A DNA stretch of 6,649 bases from JALSRY01 sp964428275 (GTDB taxonomy: Bacteria; Planctomycetota; Phycisphaerae; UBA1845; Fen-1342), in the NCBI GenBank assembly GCA_964428275.1, contig CAYRXN010000043.1:1-6649 (forward strand), in the 5' to 3' direction. The translations under genes and the position numbers were made by a program. Numbering within the stretch: position 1 is the first letter of the stretch; the number at the start of each line of letters is the position of its first letter. This document shows positions 1 through 6,200 of this stretch, one piece after another. The notes beneath the pieces are model-generated. The model did no database searches. It worked only from the letters and a program-made list of their open reading frames with translations, and was not told where the DNA came from.

Positions 1-464
1 AGGTTGTCCGTCGCGGGGTAGCCCAGCGGCGTCAGCGCGACGACCTTGGCGTTGTGCGGGACGGCCAGCAGCCGCTTGACCGCGGCCTCGTCGAACGCGC
101 CGATCCAGCAGGTGCCGAGCCCCTCGGCGACGGCCGCCAGCGTGAGGTGGTCGAGCGCGATCGTCACGTCGATATCGACGCTGTTGCCCGACCCGCCCAT
201 GTGCTTGTAGGCCTCCGCCGGGAGGCCGCAGCCGACGACCGTGACCGGCGCGTCGGCCATCCAGAGCTGATCGTGCGACGCCTCGGCCACCTGCCGGCGC
301 AACTGCGGGTCGGTCACGAAGACGAACCGCCAGGGCTGGTAGTTGCAGGCCGAGGGCGCTGACCGCAGGGCGGTCTTCATGCGGTCGAGCACCTCCGCGG
401 AGATCGGGCGGGTGTCGTAAGCCCGCACACTTCGACGCAGACGAATCGCTTCGAGCACGTCCAT
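1..464 (-). CDS. Nitroreductase family protein (FMN-dependent), C-terminus outside the window
   Basis: The visible 154 residues match the N-terminal part of the nitroreductase family: FMN-binding oxidoreductases, usually cytoplasmic dimers, that use NAD(P)H to reduce nitro compounds, quinones or similar acceptors. Visible landmarks are the N-terminal RLRRSVRAY (residues 8-16, the arginine/serine FMN-phosphate contact), APSACNYQPWRF (36-47, flavin loop), EGLGTCWIGAF (114-124) and TPLGYP (145-150). All are in family order and spacing. The real substrate cannot be read from sequence. The family is typically about 170-220 residues, so perhaps 20-60 residues are missing beyond position 1. The ATG at 464 is preceded by GGGAG about 8 bases upstream, and residues 1-10 (MDVLEAIRLR) look like a normal family start. 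It lies 197 bases downstream of kbl on the same strand. Family assignment is firm; specific function is open. Confidence 0.93.
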   Translation of the reverse strand, partial: MDVLEAIRLRRSVRAYDTRPISAEVLDRMKTALRSAPSACNYQPWRFVFVTDPQLRRQVAEASHDQLWMADAPVTVVGCGLPAEAYKHMGGSGNSVDIDVTIALDHLTLAAVAEGLGTCWIGAFDEAAVKRLLAVPHNAKVVALTPLGYPATDN

Positions 465-581
465 GCGTGTATCTCCCGTGTCGTGCAGGGCGCTGGACAC
501 CGGCCGGCACCGTCCAGGCAGCAATCGTTGCGTGGGCGATACCGCCTTGTGCTGAGAACGTCGGTCTTGTATCCGGCCCAT

Positions 582-603
582 CGACGGGGGTGTCCACCCG
601 TCG
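582..603 (-). other. Stem-loop between kbl and the nitroreductase gene, possible terminator or processing hairpin
   Basis: CGACGGG (582-588) and CCCGTCG (597-603) form a perfect 7-base-pair stem around an 8-base loop. It begins about 58 bases after the kbl stop codon in the direction of transcription. No T-run follows on the minus strand, so a classical intrinsic terminator is not supported. It could be a weak terminator or a 3'-end stabilising hairpin, or it could be chance in GC-rich DNA. The rest of the 197-base gap (465-661) shows no gene and no convincing promoter. Confidence 0.35.
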
Positions 604-661
604 TGCTGTGCCGTCCCCGGTGCCCCCGCCGCGTTGTCCGTTCGTTACGTTCTTCCCGCCG

Positions 662-1855
662 TCACGCCCGCGATTCGGGGAACTGTTCGGCGACCTTTTT
701 CAACGCCGCCAGGCACTCGTCGAGGTCTTCCCGCGTGTGGCCGGCGGAAATCTGGCAACGCAATCGGGCTTCCCCCTTCGGCACGACCGGATAGCCGAAA
801 CCGCTCACGAACACGCCTTCGGCCAGCAGCGCCTTTTGCATCGCGATCGCGGTCGGCGTCTCGCCGACGATGACCGGCACGATCGGCGTGATGCCGTCGA
901 TGGTCTTGAGTCCCAGCTCGCGGACGCCGTCGCGGAAATGCGCCACATTCGAGCGCAGCCGTTCGAGCAGCGTGGCCCCTTCGCTCATCAGCACGTCGAT
1001 CGCGGCCATCGAGCCGTAGCAGACCGCCGGCGGCAGCGCGTTGGAGAACAGCTGCGGCCGTGATTTCTGCACGAGGTAGTCGCACACGGTCTTCGACGCG
1101 GCCACGTAGCCGCCGCACGCGCCGCCGAGCGCCTTGCCGAGCGTCGAGGTCTGGATGGTTCCCTCGCCGATCACGCCGAAGTGTTCGGCGGTGCCGCGGC
1201 CGGTTTCGCCGAGCACGCCGGTGGCGTGGGACTCGTCGACGACGAGCTGGGCGTCGTAGCGGTTGGCCAGCTCCTTCAGACGCGGCAGGTCGGCGATGTC
1301 GCCTTCCATGCTGAAGACGCCGTCGGTGACGATCAGCTTGTTGCGGGCCTTGGCGGTCTTGAGCATCTCCTCGAGCTCGTCGAGGTGGCCGTGCTGGAAG
1401 ATGAAACGCTGGGCCTTGCTGAGCCGGATCGCGTCGATGATCGAAGCGTGGTTGAGCGCGTCGGAGAAGATCGCGTCTTCCTTGGTCGGTGCGAGCGTGG
1501 GGATCAGGCCGACGTTGGCGTCCCAGCAACTGATGAACGTGGTCGCGGCCTCGCAGCCGATGAACTCGGCGATCTTGCGTTCGAGCTCGATGTGGCAGGT
1601 CATCGTGCCGCAGATGAAGCGTACCGACGCGGTGCCCAGGCCGAACTTGTCGAGCGCCTCCTTGCCCGCGGCGATGACCTTCGGGTGGTTGGCGAGCGCG
1701 AGGTAGTTGTTCGACGACAGATTGATCACCGGGCGTCCGTCCATGACCGTGCGTGGTCCCTGGGGCGCCTGGATTTCGTTGGCGCTTTTGTACTGCCTGG
1801 TTTCGACGAGCTGCTGCAACTCGCCGGCGAGCGTTTTCTCGAGCGTCGTTTGCAT
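662..1855 (-). CDS. kbl: 2-amino-3-ketobutyrate coenzyme A ligase (glycine C-acetyltransferase)
   Basis: This is a PLP-dependent alpha-oxoamine synthase of 397 residues, close to the 398 of the E. coli enzyme. It cleaves 2-amino-3-oxobutyrate with CoA to glycine and acetyl-CoA, the second step of threonine catabolism after threonine dehydrogenase, in the cytoplasm. Visible motifs are GTASVRFICGT (74-84), SDALNHASIIDAIRLSKA (131-148, His136 expected to stack on PLP), TDGVFSMEGD (177-186), VVDESHATG (205-213, Asp207 and His210), STLGKALGG (237-245, Lys241 as the Schiff-base lysine) and RLRCQISAGHT (364-374, Arg366 as carboxylate contact). The ASVRFICGT and DGVFSM(E/D)G blocks favour Kbl over its paralogues BioF and HemA. 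The frame is open 73 codons further upstream, but those residues are Arg/Pro/Ala-rich and unlike the family. The ATG at 1855 has AAGGAG (1865-1870) 9 bases before it. No tdh is adjacent in this window; the downstream neighbour is a nitroreductase. Confidence 0.96.
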   Translation of the reverse strand: MQTTLEKTLAGELQQLVETRQYKSANEIQAPQGPRTVMDGRPVINLSSNNYLALANHPKVIAAGKEALDKFGLGTASVRFICGTMTCHIELERKIAEFIGCEAATTFISCWDANVGLIPTLAPTKEDAIFSDALNHASIIDAIRLSKAQRFIFQHGHLDELEEMLKTAKARNKLIVTDGVFSMEGDIADLPRLKELANRYDAQLVVDESHATGVLGETGRGTAEHFGVIGEGTIQTSTLGKALGGACGGYVAASKTVCDYLVQKSRPQLFSNALPPAVCYGSMAAIDVLMSEGATLLERLRSNVAHFRDGVRELGLKTIDGITPIVPVIVGETPTAIAMQKALLAEGVFVSGFGYPVVPKGEARLRCQISAGHTREDLDECLAALKKVAEQFPESRA

Positions 1856-1886
1856 GGGCGAGGTCTCCTTGGTGGAATCAGCGCGT

Positions 1887-1892
1887 ATTGTA
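1887..1892 (-). promoter_or_regulatory. Putative -10 box of a kbl promoter
   Basis: Read on the minus strand this is TACAAT, one base from the TATAAT consensus, inside a short AT-rich patch within very GC-rich DNA. Transcription would start near 1880, leaving a leader of about 25 bases that contains the AAGGAG ribosome site. There is no good -35 box at normal spacing (the best is CTGTCG at 1918-1913, 20 bases away), so an activator or alternative sigma factor may be needed. The call could also be coincidental. Confidence 0.35.
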
Positions 1893-2126
1893 AAACGGCG
1901 CAGACGAATCCGCGACAGCGGCGCTGCCGCGGCGCGTCCGGCGGGCGTGGCCCGGGACGGGGCGCTGCCCGGCAGCAGCCCCGCATGAAACGCAACGCTT
2001 TCGCTGGGCCGGTGTTCGCCAGGTCCCGGCGCTGGATCGTGCCGGGCGGGGACCGGGCCGCAGGGGCGTCTCACTCGGTTCCTTGCCTCGTCGCCTTGGT
2101 CCCCACGTCCCCTGGTTCCTCGGTCT

Positions 2127-2160
2127 CGTGGCGGGCGGCCGAAGGCCGCGCTGGGCCACG
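2127..2160 (-). other. Two-part GC-rich stem-loop in the gltX-kbl gap
   Basis: The outer arms CGTGGC (2127-2132) and GCCACG (2155-2160) pair over 6 bases. Inside them GCGGCC (2135-2140) and GGCCGC (2144-2149) pair over 6 more around a 3-base loop, leaving an internal bulge of 2 and 5 bases. Twelve pairs in 34 bases make a stable hairpin on either strand. On the minus strand no U-run follows. On the plus strand seven T occur 17 bases later (2177-2183), too far for a classical terminator and with no plus-strand gene upstream. It may be a repeat-family hairpin, a transcript stabiliser or part of a leader structure. Confidence 0.5.
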
Positions 2161-2184
2161 CTGTTTACCTTATCACTTTTTTTG

Positions 2185-2235
2185 CCCGTCCCGACTCGAA
2201 GACCAGCCGAGGGCGGCCGGTTTTCGGAGGACGGG
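2185..2235 (-). other. Branched stem-loop just downstream of the gltX stop
   Basis: CCCGTCC (2185-2191) and GGACGGG (2229-2235) form a 7-base-pair closing stem. The 37-base interior can fold into two small hairpins: CTCG (2195-2198) with CGAG (2208-2211), and CCG (2217-2219) with CGG (2225-2227). On the gltX strand it begins about 18 bases after the stop codon, a usual place for a 3'-end structure. It is followed by a run of A rather than U, so intrinsic termination is not supported. Confidence 0.35.
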
Positions 2236-2253
2236 GGTTGCCACGGGCCTCGC

Positions 2254-3912
2254 TTACACCCCGCCCGGCCCGATCCGGGCCAACAGGCGGTCGATGCGCG
2301 CCAGCGTCTTCTCCCGCCCCAGCAGGGCGATCGTCTCGAAGATCGACGGGCTGATGGTCGTGCCCGTGACGGCGATGCGGATTGGCTGGGCCACCTTGCC
2401 CAGCCCCAGCCCGTGCGTCTCGGCGTAGCCGCGAATCAGTTTCTCCAGCGCGGGACCGTCCCATTCGGGCGCCGCCGCCAGCAGGTCACGCATCGCCCGG
2501 AGCACGCCGGCCCCGGCCGCGTCGCTTTTGAGCAGGAACTTCCTGACCGCCGCCTCGTCGTAGCGCAGCGCGTCGTCGGGCACGAACATCGCGGCGCACT
2601 TCTGTTCGAGCTGGCGCAGCGTCCGCACGCCGGCGCAGAGCTCGAGCAGCCGCGTCAGCGTGGCATCGTCGAGTGGGGCCAGCGGTGACTCGGGGTTGGC
2701 GGCCAGGTAGTCGCGCAGCGCCGCCAGCAGCCGCTCGGGCGTGGCACGGGCCAGCCCATCGGTGTTGAACGCCAGCAGCTTGTCGCGGTCGAAGCGGGCG
2801 TTGGTCTTGCCGATCCGTTCGAGCGAGAACGCCTGGCACAGCGCTTCGAGCGTGTACTTCTCGCGGTCATCGCCGGCGGACCACCCCAGCAGCGCGATGA
2901 AGTTCACCAGCACTTCGGGAAGATAGCCGCTGGCGCGGAAGTCGTGGATGTCGATTTCCGGCAGGTCGATTCCGAGTTCCCGGGCGAGTCGTCCGAGCGC
3001 GTCGGCCGGAAGCTGGGTCTTTTTCCTGCGCCACGCCGCGAACGTTTCGGCGTCGTCGCAGCCGGCGATCTGCATGGCCCGGGGCTCGTCGAGTCGACCG
3101 GCGTCGATCGCCGCCCGCAGCGCCGCGCGCACGACCTTGTCCTTTTCCCGCTTGCTCATCTTCGATCCGTCCATGTTGAGGATGATGGGCAGGTGGGCGT
3201 AGGCGGGCGTCGGCAGTCCCAGCGCCTGTTGCAGGGCGATGTGGTTCGGCGTGTTCATGAGGTGTTCCTGGCCGCGCAGGACATGCGTAATGCGCATGTC
3301 GGCGTCGTCCACGACGACCGCGAAGTGGTACGTCGGCCAGCCGTCGCTCTTGACGATGACGAAGTCGTCGAGCTCGTCGGCGCCGATCGTGACATCGCCC
3401 AGGATCCGGTCGGGCACCGTGAAGTCGCTGCCGGGCATCTTGAAGCGAATGACCACCGGCCGGCCCTCTGCGCGGGCGCGCCGGGCGTCGGCCTCGGAGG
3501 GAAACGTCGCGGGACGGGGATAGCGAAAGCCCTTGCCGCTGCCCTGGGCGGCCTTGCGCAGCGCATCGAGTTCTTCGCGGGTCTCGAAGGCGTAGTAGGC
3601 TTGTCCATCGTCGAGCAGGCGCCTGGCGCAGGCCTGGTAGCGTTCGAGCCGCTGGCTCTGGTAGTAGGGGCCGAACTCGCCGCCGACCTCGGGGCCTTCG
3701 TCCCAGGTCAGTCCGAGCCAGCGCAGATCGTCGAGGAGTTTTCGCTCGGCCCCGGCGATGTTGCGGGTCTGGTCGGTGTCTTCGATGCGCAGGACGAATC
3801 GCCCGCCGAGCCGGCGCGCCAGCAGAAAGTTGAACAGCGCGGTGCGGGCCCCGCCGATGTGCAGATAGCCGGTGGGGGAGGGGGCGAAACGGGTTCGAAC
3901 GATCTCTGCCAT
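2254..3912 (-). CDS. gltX: Glutamyl-tRNA synthetase with an insertion after the KMSKR loop
   Basis: This is a class I aminoacyl-tRNA synthetase that charges tRNA-Glu (and possibly tRNA-Gln in organisms using the amidotransferase route) with glutamate using ATP. The N-terminus RFAPSPTGYLHIGGARTALFN (residues 8-28) contains the HIGH-type signature HIGG (18-21). RIEDTD is at 42-47, GWPTYHFAVVVDD at 191-203, VLRGQEHL at 211-218 and the KMSKR signature at 251-255. GYLPEVLVNFIALLGWS (329-345) and the C-terminal anticodon-binding region follow. At 552 residues it is roughly 60-80 longer than the common bacterial form. Most of the excess lies between KMSKR and GYLPE, normally about a dozen residues apart and here over 70. 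The region around 98-130 has no cysteines, so the zinc site seen in E. coli GluRS is absent. The ATG at 3912 has GAGGA 5 bases upstream; the frame stays open much further upstream but without similarity. A hand count of the first 50 codons gives 84% G or C at third positions. It is divergent from the redoxin gene. Confidence 0.97.
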   Translation of the reverse strand: MAEIVRTRFAPSPTGYLHIGGARTALFNFLLARRLGGRFVLRIEDTDQTRNIAGAERKLLDDLRWLGLTWDEGPEVGGEFGPYYQSQRLERYQACARRLLDDGQAYYAFETREELDALRKAAQGSGKGFRYPRPATFPSEADARRARAEGRPVVIRFKMPGSDFTVPDRILGDVTIGADELDDFVIVKSDGWPTYHFAVVVDDADMRITHVLRGQEHLMNTPNHIALQQALGLPTPAYAHLPIILNMDGSKMSKREKDKVVRAALRAAIDAGRLDEPRAMQIAGCDDAETFAAWRRKKTQLPADALGRLARELGIDLPEIDIHDFRASGYLPEVLVNFIALLGWSAGDDREKYTLEALCQAFSLERIGKTNARFDRDKLLAFNTDGLARATPERLLAALRDYLAANPESPLAPLDDATLTRLLELCAGVRTLRQLEQKCAAMFVPDDALRYDEAAVRKFLLKSDAAGAGVLRAMRDLLAAAPEWDGPALEKLIRGYAETHGLGLGKVAQPIRIAVTGTTISPSIFETIALLGREKTLARIDRLLARIGPGGV

Positions 3913-4004
3913 CGCATTCCTCGGGTCGTGGTCTTCGCTGTGCGGGTCGGCGGGACATGGTATCGCCGCGCGGCGGGGCCTGGCAAACCGGCGGCCGCGA
4001 CGTG

Positions 4005-4034
4005 ATTGTTCTTTACGATCGCAACCCGCGCCAA
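4005..4034 (-). promoter_or_regulatory. Weak candidate gltX promoter in the divergent gltX-redoxin gap
   Basis: On the minus strand, TTGGCG (4034-4029) and AACAAT (4010-4005) are separated by 18 bases, each matching four of six consensus positions. This implies a leader of about 90 bases before gltX. It sits in the most AT-rich part of the 180-base gap (3913-4092), which must also carry any promoter for the plus-strand redoxin gene. I found no convincing promoter for the redoxin gene. Chance is a real alternative. Confidence 0.2.
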
Positions 4035-4092
4035 TACGCTGGTCAGACAGCGGGCCGATACGCGTGGCGCAGGGGAGATGAGGAGGTTGGTC

Positions 4093-4710
4093 ATGGCTCG
4101 ATTGTGTCCCATCGCGGTGGTGGTCGTATGGCTGGCGGCGGCGTCCGGAGCCGCGGCACAGGAACAGCGGGGGCAGGCGGCCGGGGCGCACGCCGCGAAG
4201 AAAGCTGCGCCCAGGGTCGCTGCCCGGATCGGCATGGAGGCGCCGGACTTCGCCCTCAAGGCGACCGACGGAAAGACCTACAAGCTGAGCGGGCTCAAGG
4301 ACAAGATCGTCGTGCTCGAGTGGTGGAATCGCGACTGTCCGGTCTCGCGGCGCTACGTTCCGACGATGAAGAAACTCGCGGAGAAGTACAAGGACAAGGG
4401 CGTCGTCTGGCTCGGTGTAGACAGCACGCATTACCAGACCGACCAGAAGCGCCAGGCGTTCATCAGGAAGCAGGCAATCTCCTACCCGATCCTGATCGAC
4501 CGGGACGGCACGGTGGGGCGGGCCTATGGCGCCAGGACGACACCGCACATGTTCATCATCGAGAAGGGGAAGCTCGTCTATGCGGGCGCGATCGACGATC
4601 GGGGCAAGCGCAACTACGTTGCCGAGGCGCTCGACGCGCTGCTGGCCGGCAGGAAAGTGCCTCTGGCGAAGACCAAGCCGTTCGGTTGCTCGGTGAAATA
4701 TCGGAAGTAG
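4093..4710 (+). CDS. Exported redoxin-domain (AhpC/TSA-like, thioredoxin-fold) protein
   Basis: This is a 205-residue protein with an N-terminal signal peptide: a hydrophobic stretch at about 6-21 ending in AAA before Gln23, a typical signal peptidase I site. An Ala/Lys/Gln-rich linker to about residue 44 follows. The thioredoxin fold starts at GMEAPDFALKATDGKTYKLS (47-66). The active-site strand is VVLEWWNRDCPVSRRYVP (73-90), with Cys82 where thioredoxins have the first cysteine of CxxC and Ser85 in place of the second. The cis-proline loop is TTPHMFII (149-156). The tail VYAGAIDDRGKRNYVAEAL and the final GCSVKY (Cys199) match a bacterial redoxin family with a conserved C-terminal cysteine. 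Those features suggest a periplasmic or extracytoplasmic thiol oxidoreductase or peroxidase; the substrate is unknown. The ATG at 4093 has GGAGG 6 bases upstream, better placed than the in-frame ATG at 4078. It is divergent from gltX and 142 bases before the dockerin gene. Confidence 0.9.
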   Translation: MARLCPIAVVVVWLAAASGAAAQEQRGQAAGAHAAKKAAPRVAARIGMEAPDFALKATDGKTYKLSGLKDKIVVLEWWNRDCPVSRRYVPTMKKLAEKYKDKGVVWLGVDSTHYQTDQKRQAFIRKQAISYPILIDRDGTVGRAYGARTTPHMFIIEKGKLVYAGAIDDRGKRNYVAEALDALLAGRKVPLAKTKPFGCSVKYRK

Positions 4711-4742
4711 CCGGGCCGTTTGTCGGAAAAAGGCGCAAGCAG

Positions 4743-4773
4743 GTGAAATTCGGCGGGATTTGTCGGCTAGAAT
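4743..4773 (+). promoter_or_regulatory. Putative promoter of the dockerin-type protein gene
   Basis: TAGAAT (4768-4773) is a good -10 box. A poor -35 (GTGAAA, 4743-4748) lies 19 bases upstream, slightly too far. Transcription would start near 4780, leaving a leader of about 73 bases with GGGAGG (4841-4846) just before the start codon. It suggests the downstream gene is transcribed separately from the redoxin gene. No terminator hairpin is evident between the redoxin stop (4710) and this box. Confidence 0.4.
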
Positions 4774-4852
4774 GGGCGCTGGGTCGTTTATGCTGATACG
4801 GGAGGCGCTGTGCGCACGGGGGGGCATCGCGCATCCGTGAGGGAGGCGAAGC

Positions 4853-6145
4853 ATGTCGCGTTTGGTGTTGTTGTGTGGGTGTGTTCTTCTGGTGGTCCAG
4901 CTCGGGGCGGGATGGGGACCAACTGCAGTGAATCCGCTCTCACCGCCCCTGTTCTCGCTCGACCCGAATTCTCCGGAAGTCACGCAGGACCTGTTCGTGC
5001 CCGGCGACGTGATTGAAAACTCCGATGCCGGTGGGTTGGCCGTGATGTTCTCACGCGCCAACCTCGGTCTTCAGGATGATGCGGACGTGCTCGGCGCGGT
5101 GACTGTCGGGCCGATCGGTTATCCACCTGAGGCCACGTTCGTCATCATCTTTTCCGTCGATCGGATGGCCGGCGGCCGGGAGCCTGCGGATGCGACCCTC
5201 GCCGCGATGGGATTGCCCTTCAACGTCCAGGACCAGGCCATGCGCGGTCAGGCCGCGAGCGACGCGTTCATGTCGCTGCTGCTGTTCAATCGTGGCGGCC
5301 CCATCCCGCCTCCCAATGGTCTCATCACCGGTTCGCTGTCCAACAACAACACGCTGGTGATCAACGGTGGTGACGCCGGTGGTGTCGATTTCAACATCAG
5401 CCCGGAAGACGTTTCCCCCGCGGATCCCAACACGGCGATGACCCAATCCGACGTCAACGGCGGATCGGGAACGCAATCCGGCGGCGGCGGGCTCATCGCC
5501 AATGACAAGACGCGCGACGTGGTGGTGTTCTTCTCGCTGCGCGACGGCAGCCCTTCGCTCGCGACGCTTCCCGGCACGGGGAGCCCCGCCGATATCTACG
5601 TCGATATCGATCCGAACTCGACCACCGGCCAGTTTCTCTACGTGCCGCCGGGCGCGATTGGTTTGTTGCCCGGCGACGACATCGACGCGCTGCTCATTTT
5701 CGAAAACGGCGACAACGTATTCACCGCCGGCGAAGATCAGATCATCTTCTCACTCGCACCGGGTTCGCCGAGCCTGGGTGAAGGCACCGGTCCCGGCGCG
5801 CTTTTCTCCTCGGTGGGTTTCAACACCTTTTCGCTCTACGCGCCGGCCGATGCGCTCGGACTGACGTTGGTCGACAACCTGAACATGCTCGATTTCGCAC
5901 CCTGCGAGGACGTGCTTGCGTGTGCCCGAAGCTGGGCCATCGGCTACCTTGCCTGCCAGTCCAACGATCTCGATGGCGATTGGGATGTCGATCTTGCGGA
6001 CCTGGCGATCCTGCTCGGTGCCTACGGAACGTGCGCGGGTGAACCCGACTATCTGCCCGACGCCGATTTCGACGGTTCCGGCTGCATCGACCTCGGCGAC
6101 CTGGCGGCCTTGCTCGCCAAGTACGGTTGCGGGGTCGATCCGTAA
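4853..6145 (+). CDS. Secreted protein with FS(L/V)-type repeats and a C-terminal paired dockerin-like EF-hand module
   Basis: This 430-residue exported protein has no recognisable catalytic domain. A hydrophobic signal sequence runs from about residue 4 to 19. The cleavage site is not clear: there is no clean AxA, and Cys8 and Cys10 sit inside the hydrophobic core. Residues 20-350 are acidic, rich in Gly, Pro, Asp and Asn, and contain imperfect repeats. DDxDxL followed by FS(L/V) occurs at 75-102 and 275-301, and FSLxxGSPSL at 227-236 and 299-308. Residues 351-430 hold six cysteines (351, 357, 368, 394, 411, 426). They also hold two calcium-loop motifs, DLDGDWDVDLAD (372-383) and DFDGSGCIDLGD (405-416), each followed by L(A)xLLxxYG, the dockerin type I pattern. 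In planctomycetes such tails are common on secreted proteins without any cellulosome, so attachment to a surface partner is inference. The ATG at 4853 has GGGAGG 6 bases upstream (4841-4846). Confidence 0.85.
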   Translation: MSRLVLLCGCVLLVVQLGAGWGPTAVNPLSPPLFSLDPNSPEVTQDLFVPGDVIENSDAGGLAVMFSRANLGLQDDADVLGAVTVGPIGYPPEATFVIIFSVDRMAGGREPADATLAAMGLPFNVQDQAMRGQAASDAFMSLLLFNRGGPIPPPNGLITGSLSNNNTLVINGGDAGGVDFNISPEDVSPADPNTAMTQSDVNGGSGTQSGGGGLIANDKTRDVVVFFSLRDGSPSLATLPGTGSPADIYVDIDPNSTTGQFLYVPPGAIGLLPGDDIDALLIFENGDNVFTAGEDQIIFSLAPGSPSLGEGTGPGALFSSVGFNTFSLYAPADALGLTLVDNLNMLDFAPCEDVLACARSWAIGYLACQSNDLDGDWDVDLADLAILLGAYGTCAGEPDYLPDADFDGSGCIDLGDLAALLAKYGCGVDP

Positions 6146-6200
6146 CGCATGCCGACGGTCGTCTGGCCGGTCGCGGGGGAGGGGGGGGCGTTGTGGCTGT

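Larger units (their letters stand above)
1856..2253 (-). other. Structured intergenic region between gltX and kbl, no gene
   Basis: These 398 bases separate two co-directional genes. No frame here looks coding: the open stretches are Arg/Pro/Gly-rich and match nothing I recognise. In minus-strand order it holds a complex stem-loop (2235-2185), an AT-rich patch with seven consecutive A (2183-2177), a two-part GC hairpin (2160-2127), about 60 bases that are strongly purine-rich with GGAACC occurring twice (about 2127-2067), an unremarkable GC-rich stretch, and finally the kbl -10 box and ribosome site. No known riboswitch or T-box core is recognisable by eye. Confidence 0.6.

Noticed and set aside
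436..447. CGCAGACGAATC occurs both near the nitroreductase start and at 1899-1910 before kbl
   Set aside because: About one shared 12-mer is expected by chance in a window of this size, and one copy lies inside coding sequence.
1856..2074. The kbl frame stays open 73 codons upstream of the chosen start
   Set aside because: The extra residues are Arg/Pro/Ala-rich, have no family similarity and would contain the promoter-like TACAAT. The ATG at 1855 has a proper ribosome site and gives the family length.
2177..2183. Seven T after a GC hairpin, resembling a plus-strand intrinsic terminator
   Set aside because: The T-run is 17 bases from the hairpin and there is no plus-strand gene upstream for it to terminate.
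1181..2428. Long plus-strand open frame opposite kbl and the gltX-kbl gap
   Set aside because: It is antisense to a clear kbl gene, reflects the high-GC codon pattern of that gene, and matches no family.
3888..3903. GGTTCGAAC resembling a tRNA T-arm
   Set aside because: It lies within the first codons of gltX, and no cloverleaf can be built around it.
4790..4840. 16-codon upstream reading frame ending next to the ribosome site of the dockerin-type gene
   Set aside because: It has no Shine-Dalgarno sequence of its own and an unremarkable peptide; an ATG-initiated frame of this length is expected by chance.
3913..5061. The gltX frame stays open far upstream, across the redoxin gene on the opposite strand
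   Set aside because: The upstream part is antisense to the redoxin gene and does not resemble GluRS. The GluRS N-terminus begins cleanly at the ATG at 3912, so this is a high-GC shadow.
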